From the NCBI GenBank assembly GCA_034440615.1, contig JAOTOM010004675.1:1-64000 (forward strand): a DNA stretch of 64,000 nucleotides. Reading direction: 5' to 3'. Below, piece by piece: positions 45,530 through 58,116 of the stretch; positions within the stretch are counted from its first letter, which is position 1; every line of letters starts with the position of its first letter. Source of the DNA: Ashinkailepas kermadecensis. Its lineage: Eukaryota; Arthropoda; Thecostraca; Neolepadidae. The translations under genes were made by a program, and so were the position numbers. The notes beneath the pieces are model-generated. The model saw only the letters and a program-made list of their open reading frames with translations. It did no database searches and was not told the origin of the DNA.

Positions 45530-46575
45530 TGTCGCAGACCGTGCACTCTGGCTGTGTCGCAGACTCTAGTTATATCGCAGAGGCCACCGTGAGCGGCCGA
45601 CGCACACGTCGTCTGCAGTCGGTGTCGCAGACGCTGCGCAGACTCTAGTTATATCGCAGAGGCCACCGTGAGCGGCCGACGCACACGTCGTCTGCAGTCG
45701 GTGTCGCAGACGCTGCGCAGACTCTTGTTATATCGCAGAGGCCACCGTGAGCGGCCGACGCACACGTTGTCTGCAGTCGGTGTCGCAGACGCTGCGCAGA
45801 CTCTAGTTATATCGCAGAGGCCACCGTGAGCGGCCGACGCACACGTCGTCTGCAGTCGGTGTCGCAGACGCTGCGCAGACTCTAGTTATATCGCAGAGGC
45901 CACCGTGAGCGGCCGACGCACACGTTGTCTGCAGTCGGTGTCGCAGACGCTGCGCAGACTCTAGTTATATCGCAGAGGCCACCGTGAGCGGCCGACGCAC
46001 ACGTCGTCTGCAGTCGATGTCGCAGACGCTGCGCAGACTCTTAGTTATATCGCAGAGGCCACCGTGAGCGGCCGACGCACACGTTGTCTGCAGTCGGTGT
46101 CGCAGACGCTGCGCAGACTCTAGTTATATCGCAGAGGCCACCGTGAGCGGCCGACGCACACGTCGTCTGCAGTCGGTGTCGCAGACGCTGCGCAGACTCT
46201 AGTTATATCGCAGAGGCCACTGTGAGCGGCCGACGCACACGTTGTCTGCAGTCGGTGTCGCAGACGCTGCGCAGACTCTTGTTATATCGCAGAGGCCACC
46301 GTGAGCGGCCGACGCACACGTCGTCTGCAGTCGGTGTCGCAGACGCTGCGCAGACTCTAGTTATATCGCAGAGGCCACCGTGAGCGGCCGACGCACACGT
46401 TGTCTGCAGTCGGTGTCGCAGACGCTGCGCAGACTCTAGTTATATCGCAGAGGCCACCGTGAGCGGCCGACGCACACGTCGTCTGCAGTCGGTGTCGCAG
46501 ACGCTGCGCAGACTCTAGTTATATCGCAGAGGCCACCGTGAGCGGCCGACGCACACGTCGTCTGCAGTCGGTGCA
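45530..46575. repeat. 79-bp satellite with dimeric pattern
   Basis: Thirteen units of 79 bp (CTAGTTATATCGCAGAGGCC, then GAGCGGCCGACGCACACG, then TGTCGCAGACGCTGCGCAGA). One position (ACACGTCGTC versus ACACGTTGTC) alternates almost strictly along the array, indicating a 158-bp higher-order unit. Each unit holds short palindromes (GCAGACGCTGCGCAGAC, GCGGCCG). Confidence 0.95.
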
Positions 46576-46754
46576 TACGTTTGCAATGTGCTTGAAGGTG
46601 CAAACTGTGCATTCATGACTACTTTTCCCCGTACATTGCTTATGACGACGAAGTGCTGTAATCGCCAGTATACCACGGATCGCTCTAATGCAAGTCTTTG
46701 TCTTTGTTTTTGAACTGTCGTGCGATGCAGTCGAGTGTCTGGACCCCTGACGCG

Positions 46755-48980
46755 CGGTAGTGTTGTGCGCGACAGTCGGGTCTCCTATGTCCGTCATTGT
46801 GTGTTAGTGTTGTGTGTGGCGGTCGGGTCTCCTATGTCCGTCATTGTGTGTTAGTGTTGTGTGTGGCGGTCGGGTCTCCTATGTCCGTCATTGTGTTAGT
46901 GTTGTGTGTGGCGGTCGGGTCTCCTATGTCCGTCATTGTGTTAGTGTTGTGTGTGGCGGTCGGGTCTCCTATGTCCGTCATTGTGTGTTAGTGTTGTGTG
47001 ATGCGTCATTGGGTGTTTTTGTGTGGGTTATGTCCGTCATTGTGTGTTAGTGTTGTGTGCGACAATCAGGTCTCCTATGTCCGTCATTGTGTGTTAGTGT
47101 TGTGTGTGGCGGTCGGGTCTCCTATGTCCGTCATTGTGTGTTAGTGTTGTGTGCGACAATCAGGTCTCTTATGTCCGTCATTGTGTGTTAGTGTTGTGTG
47201 TGGCGGTCGGGTCTCTATGTCCGTCATTGTGTTAGTGTTGTGTGTGGCGGTCGGGGTTTCTTTGTTCGTTTTTGTGGGGTGGTGTGGTGGGGGGCGGTCA
47301 GGTTCCTATATCTCCGCTGTACGTTAGTTTCGTGTGCGGTGATCAGGTCTCCTTTGTCCCTGTTGTACGTTAGGGTCGTGTGTGGCGGTCGTGTCGCCCA
47401 TGTCCAGCTGTATGTTAATGTCGTGTGTGGGGTGGGGTCCGATGTCCGCTGTACGTTAGTGTTGTGGGGGGGGGGGCCGTTTTTTTTGTCCGTCATTGTG
47501 TTAGTGTTGTGTGTGGCGGTCGGGTTTCCTATGTCGTCATTGTGTGTTAGTGTTGTGTGTGGCGGTCGGGTCTCCTATGTCCGTCATTGTGTTAGTGTTG
47601 TGTGTGGCGGTCGGGTCTCCTATGTCCGTCATTGTGTGTTAGTGTTGTGTGCGACAATCAGGTCTCCTATGTCCGTCATTGTGTGTTAGTGTTGTGTGTG
47701 GCGGTCGGGTCTCCTATGTCCGTCATTGTGTGTTAGTGTTGTGTGTGGCGGTCGGGTCTCCTATGTCGTCATTTTTTGGTTTGTCGTAGTTGTGTTGTGT
47801 GCGGGTCAGGTCTCCTATGTCCTTTGTTGTTGTGGGCGGTTTCTATGTCGTATTGTTCGTGTGTGGCGGTCAGGTCTCCTATGTCCCTGTTGTACGTTTG
47901 TATGTGCTGTATGTTAATGTGTGTGTGGCGGTTGGGTGTCCGATGTCCCCGCTGTACGTTAGTGTTGTGTGTGGCGGTCGGGTCTCCTATGTCCGTCATT
48001 GTGTTAGTGTTGTGTGTGGCGGTCGGGTTTCCTATGTCCGTCATTGTGCGTTAGTGTCGTGTGTGGCGGTCAGGTCTCCTATATCTCCGCTGTACGTTAG
48101 TTTCGTGTGCGGTGATCAGGTCTCCTTTGTCCCTGTTGTACGTTAGCGTCGTGTGTGGCGGTCGTGTCGCCCATGTCCCAGCTGTATGTTAATGTCGTGT
48201 GTGGCGGTTGGGTGTCCGATGTCCCCGCTGTACGTTAGTGTTGTGTGTGGCGGTCGGGTCTCCTATGTCCGTCATTGTGTTAGTGTTGTGTGTGGCGGTC
48301 GGGTTTCCTATGTCCGTCATTGTGCGTTAGTGTCGTGTGTGGCGGTCAGGTCTCCTATATCTCCGCTGTACGTTAGTTTCGTGTGCGGTGATCAGGTCTC
48401 CTTTGTCCCTGTTGTACGTTAGCGTCGTGTGTGGCGGTCGTGTCGCCCATGTCCCAGCTGTATGTTAATGTCGTGTGTGGCGGTTGGGTGTCCGATGTCC
48501 CCGCTGTACGTTAGTGTTGTGTGTGGCGGTCGGGTCTCCTATGTCCGTCATTGTGTTAGTGTTGTGTGTGGCGGTCGGGTTTCCTATGTCCGTCATTGTG
48601 CGTTAGTGTCGTGTGTGGCGGTCAGGTCTCCTATATCTCCGCTGTACGTTAGTTTCGTGTGCGGTGATCAGGTCTCCTTTGTCCCTGTTGTACGTTAGCG
48701 TCGTGTGTGGCGGTCGTGTCGCCCATGTCCCAGCTGTATGTTAATGTCGTGTGTGGCGGTTGGGTGTCCGATGTCCCCGCTGTACGTTAGTGTCGTGTGT
48801 GGCGGTTGGGTCTTCTATTGTCCCAGCTGTATGTTAGTGTCGTGTGTGACGGTCGGGTCCCTATGTCCGCTTCCGTATGTTAGTGTCGTGTGTGGCGGTC
48901 GGATCTCCCATATCGCCCGCGGTTTGTTAATGTCGTGTGTGGCGGTTAGATCTCCTATGTTCTCGCTGATACTCGTTTCT
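46755..48980. repeat. About 46-bp GT-rich repeat with 276-bp higher-order unit
   Basis: Monomers of 42-50 bp contain TTAGTGTTGTGTGTGGCGGT and CTCCTATGTCCGTCATTGTG. From about 47924 a six-monomer block of 276 bp recurs nearly unchanged (starts about 47924, 48200, 48476 and 48752). The left part is less ordered. Val/Cys-rich open frames follow the repeat and are not genes. Confidence 0.93.
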
Positions 48981-49059
48981 ATTGTGTGCAGCATTCCGAT
49001 CTCTATCTTCAAATGATCCATTTTATCCCTCATGGTATAACAGCATGCTCTTTCCAGCT

Positions 49060-49545
49060 ACATGTGGCGTAAGAGCAATTGCGAAGCGTGACTGGAGCAG
49101 GTCCCTCTTGACTTCGCATGACGGGTGGGAGGTGTACACCGACAATTCAATCTTACCCAATAAACTAAGCTTTAGCTGCTACTTAGTAATTAGGGCGCGA
49201 TGTTCCGGAAGCACCTTCACTGCCGAAGAAAATTGGAAAGACATATGCATACATACTGAAATAGCACAGTAGGTGGGGTGTGCCGTTGCTCTACTACATT
49301 TTAGTTCGCAAAGCGCCCTTCCAATGATTGGTCCAGCACCTTCAATAAATAGATGCCAGTATGGGCGCTGGACGAGCGAAGACAAGAGACGGGCTATGGG
49401 GCTGCCCTACTACAGACACAGGTTCGGGCACCATACTACGACACGGAACTTGTCGACCGACCACAGATGTGCATTATTGACACCCTGTGAAGACACATGC
49501 CTATCTTGTGGCGTCAAAGTTTCGCGGAAGTGCAAAAAAATCAGA
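49060..49545 (+). pseudogene. LINE RNase H-region relic
   Basis: A plus frame has SHDGWEVYTDNSILPNK, resembling the W-x-x-Y-T-D-G-S start of LINE-encoded RNase H. After a stop and a shift comes LPMIGPAPSI...GRWTSEDKRR, similar to the segment after RNase H in I/R1-type LINEs. A C-x-x-C phrase (TCLSCG) follows. The match is by motif only, and the key Gly of TDGS is Asn here. This is a dead fragment. Confidence 0.38.
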
Positions 49546-49852
49546 AACATATAACGCTCATTTCGACAATTCGGCACAGTGCATTTAAATTTGGGAAACG
49601 TACTCCATAACTAGCTGGGGAGCCCGATGACGGAAATTGTGGATTGAATTTCGGCCTAAAAAACTCCGCTTCAGTCGAAATTGGCTGCCATCTCGCCGAA
49701 ATTGGGCTCTTCTGCCGGAGATGGTGCACTTATCTGGCAGTTATATGCAGTACGCTAAGTTGTACAATTTTCCACTGTGGAATACAAGTTGCACAAATTG
49801 TACAAATTGTACCGAATTGCACGAGTTACAACACATGGACTAGGGCTGAAGA

Positions 49853-49884
49853 TCTCTCCATATTTATTTTATTTATTTATTTCA
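49853..49884. repeat. (TTTA)n tract
   Basis: TTTATTTTATTTATTTATTT, possibly the reverse of a LINE/SINE 3' tail, with unidentified sequence following. Confidence 0.7.
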
Positions 49885-52014
49885 CGATACATGCCCTCCA
49901 CGTATAGTGGCTGTTATGGACAGTCTGGGTGTAACTCACAGATATTTACAAAGAAAGGATAGATTTGTGGTCAATAGTGGGAGCAGATGCGCAACGAATA
50001 TTCATACACCAACATAATACAATACCATATCATTATCTACACTACACACACCGTGCTTGCAACACGAGCTATAAACGAGTAGTTTATAGAAGTGATAGGA
50101 AAGCGGTGGCCTAGAGGTGAGTTCATAGTGTACACAAATCTATTTTGTAAGTTTTCTTTCTTTTCCATATTCTAAGGGGGTTTCAGGTCCAGAGTTTAGC
50201 CAGTCAGGGCTGGGGAAGTCAGACCATCTTCCCGTCTATCCCCCTCCCCTAAAAAATCCTCAGATTCTGGCCACTTGGTTAATCCGTGCTTGGTTCACCA
50301 GTTAAATCGTGCTTCGTGTCTCGGGGGCGTGTCATTTTACACCCTCCCCCTAAGGTTTTCCGCGGATAGCCAGGAACGGCGCGTGGCAGCGCGCCGAAAC
50401 TTGGAGCACCTTTTCCCACATCAATTTGGCATGTTGAGTGAAAATGTTGAAATCAGGCCACCTACGGTTAAGGAGTTAGTCAAGGTCAGGTGAGGTCACC
50501 TCCAAAAAAGTTCAAGCAGTCGTCACGCTTTAACGTATAAAGATTGATTGAAGCTCAGCGTTTGCCTATCTTTAGAAATACAATAAAACGCACCAGATAA
50601 TTTTTTTTTCGCTTTTGATGGCATCGGTTTTGCATATTTGCCGATTACGGGTAAACTCGAAGATCCTGGCCAAAGTGAGCACTTTTTATGAGAGCAAGTT
50701 AACTTAAAGCAACGTTTCTCTATCCGCTCTATCCATTAGAGAGAAAAAAGTCAAGAAAATTGTAAACGCTTTTTTAATATTAAAAAAAATTGAAGTGATT
50801 TTTGGGAAGGCAAATATTCCTGGACCGTGGTCTATTTCACCTTTGTTTTCTGATTCCAAACAATTTTTTTTAAATCTCCCTCAAAATGAACACCCCAGAG
50901 CTAAAAAACATGTCAGTCGTGATCCCATAGACTGACGTCACTTTTTTGGGGAGGGAAAATTTTGGGTGTGGTTTCGGACCCTACTCGTCGAGCGTTTTCC
51001 GATGACACCACCTTCGTTTTCATGCAACGCTTAGTTTGGAAATTATAGGGTTATAAAACGACCCCCCCCCCCCCCGAGACGGGTGTGAGGTCTGACCGGA
51101 AGGATGGTGCGGGCCAATTAGTCTCGAACATTGGACTATTTTACTTTTAAATTAATTTCAAGTATCTAGCAAAACTCGACGCAACGCGCTACAACCAAAG
51201 CACAATTTGGAAAGCAGCCCACCCGGTAAACTCGGGCCTCTAACCCACTCAAACTAAATATTGTCTTATTGATGTCAACCTCCATTGTGCTCCATGAAAT
51301 GTGTAATTTCGTAATTTTGTAAAATCGTATCAAATAAAATAAAATCGGAATGAAATGTGTAATTTTGTAATTCACTTTTAATTTCGTAGGCAAGAGAATG
51401 ATTTGAAAGGCATGATGAGCTTTTATGTTCCATCTCTTGGGCAGGTGATAATTAGTATCAAGATGCCTCTGCATCGTTACACGAACGCATCAATTTTCAC
51501 ATTTCCTGGAACATATGCCTACAATCCTCGATATTTTATCAAGACATCATTTTCATAAGTATCCATGTAAAAAGCAAAAATCACCCAAAGCAACTGAATC
51601 CTTTTGAACTGCCACTAACACCTTTCGTAATATTAATATGCTAGCTGTGTACACGTTCAAGCTGTGACAAGGCGCACCAGGCATCAGAAAATCCATGCCA
51701 AGCGAGTCAAATGCAGGCATCTACTTTCCAAGACAAACTTGACAAACACAAATAAACCATTTTGTAAAGTTAGCAACAAAAAGCTTATAACTCACAAATT
51801 ACAAAATATACAGGTAAAACAAAACACAAAATACCCCACATATGCATGAATGGCACATACATGGTATGTAGACATTTCAAGTGTAATTGGTGGGTGTTTA
51901 AATTTCACATAAATTGAAGGCAAAGCAAACGGCTCGCAAAATAATAACTAAGAACACACTTCTGTTATTAAACCAAAATTTACCATCAGTTACCATCTGT
52001 TACCATCAGTCCAG
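49885..52014. other. No gene seen
   Basis: AT-rich with a 14-base C-run at about 51061. No recognisable coding sequence. AATTTCGTAATTTTGTAA-type short repeats lie at 51300-51390. Confidence 0.4.
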
Positions 52015-52160
52015 TGCCTTTCTATTTATCATCTTCGTGCTTTTGCTCCACATCATATGCATCCTTTGGGACTACGTTTTCCCTCCCGGCGAAAACCCTG
52101 CTGATCCTGTCGCTTTTATGGAACTGATTGGTGGGATCATTACATCTTCAGACTATTAAA
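52015..52160 (+). pseudogene. LINE endonuclease relic
   Basis: The frame ending at 52159 reads FPPGENPADPVAFMELIGG and IITSSDY, matching the Y-R-P-P-G ... F-x-x-x-L segment of the APE-type endonuclease of CR1/Jockey-like LINEs, just upstream of the usual GDFN motif, which is lost. The upstream hydrophobic stretch looks like a membrane segment but is better explained as part of the same domain read with damage. Confidence 0.45.
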
Positions 52161-52384
52161 AAGAGCCTTCAGCTACGTACTTAGCAACACAGGCCAGCTA
52201 ATGGTATTCACCATTTGTTGTTCAAACAGTAGAGTAACAAACAGTAGTTCTGTAAACGATGTATTCAAACAGTGGAGGACAGCACAAATAATAGGTCAAG
52301 AGTGCCAAGCTGAGGTGCACTGGCCTGTCATGATGAATAATGTAAAACATTCGTGGACATGAACCACACCTGACCCATCACACA

Positions 52385-53290
52385 TTGAATAACATCAGCA
52401 CAATGGCCAGCTGTCACGCATGGGATCCCAGCACAGTGACCAGCTGTCATGCATGGGATCTCACCAGTACAGTGACCAGCTGTCATGCATGGGATCTCAC
52501 CAGTACAGTGACCAGCTGTCACGCATGGGATCCCAGCACAGTGACCAGCTGTCATGCATGGGATCTCACCAGTACAGTGACCAGCTGTCATGGGATCTCC
52601 AGTACAGTGACCCTGTCATGGGATCTCACCAGTACAGTGACCAGCTGTCATGGGATCTCACCAGTACAGTGACCAGCTGTCACCATGGGATCCCAGCACA
52701 GTGACCAGCTGTCATGGGATCTCACCAGCACAGTGACCAGCTGTCATGGGATCTCACCGCACAGTGACCGTGTCATGGGATCTCACCAGTACAGTGACCA
52801 GCTGTCATGGGATCTCACCAGTACAGTGACCAGCTGTCATGCATGGGATCTCACCAGTACAGTGACCAGCTGTCATGCATGGGATCTCACCAGTACAGTG
52901 AACAGCTGTCATGCATGGGATCTCACCAGTACAGTGACCAGCTGTCATGGGATCTCACCAGTACAGTGAACAGTTGTCACACACAGGGATGTCATCAGCA
53001 TAGTGGTCAGCTGTCATACATGTAATCTCATCAGCAGAGCGACCAGGTGTCACACACAGGTATCTCATCAGTAGTGACCAGCTGTCACGCATGTGATATC
53101 ACCAGCACAGTGACCAGCTGTCGTGTGGCTTAGGGGCGCATCGACTGCATAGGTCATATAGCCAGTGACCAGCTGTTACGCATGAGATCCAATCAGCACA
53201 GTGACCAGATGTCACATATGGAATCTCATCAGCACAGTGACCAGCTGTCATACATGGGGATGTCATCAGCACAGTGGACACCTGCCACGC
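52385..53290. repeat. 36-bp minisatellite with length variants
   Basis: Units of GACCAGCTGTCATGCATGGG + ATCTCACCAGTACAGT, with deletions of GCAT or of CCAGCT. The 3' part (52975-53290) is more diverged. Confidence 0.93.
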
Positions 53291-53299
53291 ATGGCATCC

Positions 53300-54120
53300 A
53301 TCAACATAAAGCGGTTCAGAACAACTATCATCGTACACACTGCTATGCTATGGCCGATGTGGAATGCATTACCTGCAAGTTATGCAAGCATATTTAATTT
53401 TGTTCTCGACAGCCCAAACAGAAAGGAGGAAATTATTGTCAGCATGCGTGCCTAGCTGTCCCAGTCTGGCAGAGATCAAGTAGTGTTAATATATGAAGGC
53501 AGTGCGTACCTATGGGGTCTAACTGGTTCGCCAAATCCGCGGAAAAGTATATAACACGGTTCAATTTATATATAACCATGAACAAAATCACGACTTCTTC
53601 CCCGCGGCCAAAGCCGAAGAGGCATCTTACAGTTCAGTCGTTCATAATAATGATCCGCAAATATACAATGATTATGAATGATGTGCAATATGAATACGAA
53701 TAGCACAATATATTAATAAATAATATACTATGACGTATAATGACAAATACTAATACAAACAATGGTGAAATCATGGCACTAAAACAGCAATAACAAATTA
53801 TAATAAAATAAATAACATAGTATACCTTAACATCGATCACAAGCAATACACGTTATAACACGCATAGCATAAAATAATCATACGGGCCGCGAGACCGGCA
53901 ATAATCCAACGTAGCATTCTGAAAAGAGCGCACAACGCAACAGCGAAGTTACGAGTACAAAAGTACGGCAGCGTGCTACTTGAACAGCCGAGATGCCTGC
54001 CGACCATCCCGCACTTTTCCTAACTAGTTCTCAATATAATGAGAAACATGGGAAACACAGAAAACGCACACCAGACGACACTGAAAGCGACAAAATCAAT
54101 CCTACCAAGTCTGGTAGATA
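53300..54120. other. No gene seen
   Basis: AT-rich sequence, no recognised feature. Confidence 0.4.
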
Positions 54121-54124
54121 TCAA

Positions 54125-54560
54125 CCCCTCAGACCACGGGGGTCGTGACAATCTTTATCCCTCAGAGCACGCAGCCGTGACAATCTCCACCCCTCAGAGC
54201 ATGGGGTCGTGACAATCTCCACCCCTCAGAGCATGGGGTCGAGACAATCTCCACCCCTCAAAGCATACAGTCATGACAATATCCACCCCTCAAAGCACGC
54301 AGTCATGACAATCTCCACCCCTCAGAGTACGGGTCCTTGACAATCTCTACCCCCAGAGTACGGTGTCGTGACAATCTCCACCCCTCAGAGCACGGAGTCG
54401 TGACGATCTTCACCCCTTGGAGCACGGGGTCGTGACAATCTCCACCCCTCAGAGCACGGGGTCGGTACAATCTCCACCCCTCGGAGCACGGAGTCGTGAC
54501 GATCTTCACCCCTTGGAGCACGGGGTCGTGACAATATCCACCCTTCAGAGCACGCAGTAG
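54125..54560. repeat. 33-bp minisatellite, about 13 copies
   Basis: GTCGTGACAATCTCCACCCC + TCAGAGCACGGG units, with a 99-bp sub-pattern (GGAGTCGTGACGATCTTCAC, CCCTTGGAGC) seen twice near 54380-54530. Confidence 0.92.
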
Positions 54561-54799
54561 TGACGGTTTCATCTCACACCAAGCGCCAACACGTACTGGC
54601 CGCCGGCTATGACGACCTCCGACTTGTCTTCGCCACGCATCCGGCCATTCACGTCCCGCCGACAGCGGCACCGACTTGGTGTCACGACTTGGACTCATGA
54701 CAAGGCTCGCGCCCGCGCTGTTAGGCTCACGCCGCGTCGAACCATTCCACTAGGGCATGCGGCACCAGCACAACGCGGAAACAGCGGCGCCCTTCACTC

Positions 54800-55205
54800 G
54801 GCCCGTTCGCCAGGCGGAGGCCCACGGGTCTGAGATCCGTAGATGACTAAGGAGACAGCGGCACCTCTCACTTTGCCCGCTCGTCGGCGGAGGCCCACGG
54901 TCTGAGATCCGTAGATGACTAAGGAGACGCGGCACCTCTCACTTTGCCCGCTCGTCAGGCGGAGGCCCACGGGTCTGAGATCCGTAGATGACTAAGGAGA
55001 CAGCGGCACCTCTCACTTTGCCCGCTCGTCAGGCGGAGGCCCACGGGTCTGAGATCCGTAGATGACTAAGGAGACAGCGGCACCTCTTACTTTGCCCGTC
55101 GTCAGGCGGAGGCCCACGGGTCTGAGATCCGTAGATGACTAAGGAGACAGCGGCACCTCTCACTTTGCCCGCTCGTCAGGGGGAGGTCAACGGGTCTGAG
55201 AACCG
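54800..55205. repeat. 74-bp minisatellite, about six copies
   Basis: Units with TCTGAGATCCGTAGATGACT, AAGGAGACAGCGGCACC and TCACTTTGCCCGCTCGTCAG. Most differ only by single-base indels. Confidence 0.93.
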
Positions 55206-55560
55206 AATATGACTAGGGATTGCCGGTGGACTGTCAGACGCCGAAGGCCGGCCTCGGACAGAGTCGGCCGGCGACTAGAGGTTCACAAGCCATCGTTGAA
55301 CCGGGAGGCGGGCGTCTCCAAGTCTCGCTAACCCCGCTACTTCCTCGTGACCCACTGAGCGCGACTGCGGCGTGGACCGAGAAGTTCGCTAGGACACAGA
55401 CTGAGATACAGGCTACGACTTTTACTGATAGCTTGAACTGAGAGTCTGACTCGGACTCATGCCGAGGAACGGCTTAGACACCGACTGAGGAACAGACTGA
55501 ATTAAGGCCGAGAAACTGAGGAACCCACTGAGACTTGAACTGAAGCATGGACTGAGACTG
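55206..55560. other. Short degenerate GACTGAG-type repeats
   Basis: 55340-55560 is enriched in GACTGAG and ACTGAGA phrases with irregular spacing. No gene. Confidence 0.45.
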
Positions 55561-55564
55561 GCGG

Positions 55565-55815
55565 CGGGTGACCTCAGTCCAGTCTGACCACGACGCGGCG
55601 GGGCGACCTCAGTCCAGTCTGACCTCGCGGCAGCGGGGTGACCTCAGTCCAGGCTGACCCTGCGGCGGAGGGCTCAGTCCAGTCTGACCCTGCGGCGGCG
55701 CGGCGACCTCAGTCCAGTCTGACCTCGCGGCGGCGGGGCAACCTCAGTTCAGTCTGACCTCGTGGCAGCGGGGTGACCTCAGTCCAGTCTGACCCTGCGG
55801 CGGTGCGGCGACCCG
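55565..55815. repeat. 35-bp minisatellite, about seven copies
   Basis: GACCTCAGTCCAGTCTGACC + TCGCGGCGGCGGGGC units. Confidence 0.92.
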
Positions 55816-57437
55816 GAACTCGGCAACCGACGGGCCTGTTTCGTCACCGGCCTGGCACCCTGAGTAACAAGAGCCCAGTCAGCGCAGCTGAGAGCGTACT
55901 GCAGCCGCCGCGTCACACTGCCCAACGAAAGTAACCGGCTCAAATCGCGGCCTGCCCGCGGCTTTCCCTGACCCACAGCCAGAGCGGACAATAATGGGGT
56001 CGAGATGCCACGGTCATGATTGGATGCGGTCATGATATGTGCGCTGGCGTGTGGCGATTATGATGATACATCACGCAATGAATTAGTGCCCAGCGTTCAA
56101 AATCAAACGTCCGTGGCACACTGTCAGCAGCATTGGGTGCCTAGACATGTGGATGCATCGTGAATGGTTAATAGTATTGTGGTAGGAAGTGTTCACTCTG
56201 CATCGTTAGCCTGTTCGGTGTAGCACATGTACCTGGACACACCAGCATCAAACGCAGATAGCACGGTGGAGGCGCTTCAGCAGTAGGACCGGGATTCCAG
56301 ATTACGATGAAATTATTTTCTGCCACCAGTTGGATTAAGACAGTTAAATTACAACCGGTTAAAATCAGGGTGACGTCGCATGGTACAGTGGATATGAACA
56401 AAATACCAGCATAATTCAGTAAGATATTCTAACCGGGCAATCGCATAAGCATTCTGCTTTATGAACACTTTAACCCAAGGTCTATGTGCTATTTCATCCA
56501 AATCAGGATCACAATTAGCATTAGACGGCACCCATATCTCACAACTTTGTGTAAGCCACTGTGTGAAAATAGCATAACAAACCATATATTTCATATATAT
56601 GAACGAGTGACACAATCATTAGAATCAACTGATCTTCAGCGCGAAATAAAGACGAGACGAGGTTTATGAAGAAGTTTTCGACAAGCTAAAAGTTAGTATG
56701 CAAAAACCGCTTCGAATCAATCAAAGCCAGAAAAAGTCGTAACCTTGCTTCTGGGGAACATCGCAAACTTGTCTATTTTCAGCATCATTGTGAATTCGTC
56801 TGGCTGACCTATGAATGCATTGATGAAGATTAATACTACTGGATTGAATATAATGCTACTTGGCACCTGATACCAGTTCAAACACAACAATACAGCTGGC
56901 AGCCAGATCCAATGTGCAATTTTAGCCATTGATGAGTTGTCATGAAAATTGGTTGTTTCTTCAAGTATTCCGTGCATGCTGAATATATAGCTAGTATCAG
57001 TCACCAACTGAGCCAAGTAATGAATACATCATGTCAAAGTGGTCAATAGAAAATGCTGGAAGCCAGTCTAACAAAAAGGAGACGCGAACATTATTTACCA
57101 ACGAGAAATACGTTGGCATCTTCTTACTGTTCATTGCTTGATTGACTAGTGGCTTTTGCGTACATCGACTGCAGTTACATGATGTTAAGTGACGTGTGCA
57201 GTACGGTATTTTATTTTAGGCTATTGCATGCCATTTTCTGTCAAGCCAGTTTAAGTCGGCTTAAACCGTGGCATCAGTGAATTTAAGCCGGCTGCTATTA
57301 ACCTCACCAGGCAGTGCGCGGGTCTCACCAATCCGTGTATCCTCCACGAGCTGGTACTCTGTGAGTAACTCACTTGTCCACCCTCCATCCGTGTGTATGT
57401 ACCGAAGTCAGCATCACCCAGGAAAACGCTCCACCCG
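55816..57437. other. No gene seen
   Basis: AT-rich, probably the intron downstream of the calnexin-like tail exon on the minus strand. No recognised exon or repeat. Confidence 0.35.
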
Positions 57438-57682
57438 TCGGTCCCACCTGCCTGTCTTACCCAGAAGCGTGTCCCACCGGTCAGTCCCCCGGCCAGCGTC
57501 GGTCCCACCTGCCTGTCTTACCCAGGAGCGTGTCCCACCGGTCAGTCCCCCGGCCAGCGTCGGTCCCACCTGCCTGTCTTACCCAGGAGCGTGTCCCACC
57601 GGTCAGTCCCCCGGCCAGCGTCGGTCCCACCTGCCTGTCTTACCCAGGAGCGTGTCCCACCGGTCAGTCCCCCGGCCAGCGC
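57438..57682. repeat. 61-bp minisatellite, four copies
   Basis: TCGGTCCCACCTGCCTGTCT + TACCCAGGAGCGTGTCCCAC + CGGTCAGTCCCCCGGCCAGC units, nearly identical. The array lies directly beyond the donor of the exon at 57692-57784. Confidence 0.95.
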
Positions 57683-57691
57683 CGGTTGTAC

Positions 57692-57784
57692 CTGCGTGGC
57701 GGCGGGGCCCTGGCCGCCAATCTGCCGTGCGTTGTCGGCAGGTCCGGACGAATCAGTCTTCCTCCGCTGCGCCTCCAGGTCCAA
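57692..57784 (-). CDS. Calnexin-like cytosolic-tail exon
   Basis: Minus strand: acceptor GCGCGACCACAG, then 31 codons (LDLEAQRRKTDSSGPADNAR ...), then donor CGCAG|GTACAA. Both boundaries are phase 0, matching the exon at 58117-58236 upstream in the transcript across a 332-bp intron. In animal calnexins the residues after the membrane helix begin with a Lys-rich KKTD-type phrase, like RRKTDSSGPADN here. The cytosolic tail of calnexin carries ER-retention and phosphorylation sites. The rest of the tail is not found in the window and may lie beyond a large intron or outside it. Confidence 0.5.
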
Positions 57785-58116
57785 CTGTGGTCGCGCAGCG
57801 AGTGAAACATGGCACGGAACGCGTCGTTGCCGAGAATATTGCCGCTACATAATTATCCTATACCAATTATTATGGCATATAAGGACTTATTGTGATCACT
57901 GAACGAAGAAGGTACGAAAAGAACCAGGTGTTTTCGAGACACCACAGATTAAGCGTTTAAGCGATCCTGGAAAGACAGCAAGATATAGCGAAATACAAGT
58001 ATTCACATTCTCCGGCCACAGCAAGCGTCACTATAAGGAGATAACGGAAGACAGCAGGAGACAGGTGCTCACGCTCTCTGAAATGAAGCAGGACACAGCA
58101 GAAGACAGACACTCAC

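Noticed and set aside
45530..46575. CRISPR array
   Set aside because: The 79-bp units are contiguous with no variable spacers. The same applies to the other arrays in this eukaryotic sequence.
46755..48980. Family of small Cys/Val-rich proteins (recurring MWRSC starts)
   Set aside because: The frames recur with the exact 276-bp DNA period and are open on both strands.
51914..52159. Hydrophobic terminal exon of a membrane protein
   Set aside because: The PPGENPADPVAFMELIGG stretch fits a LINE endonuclease segment better.
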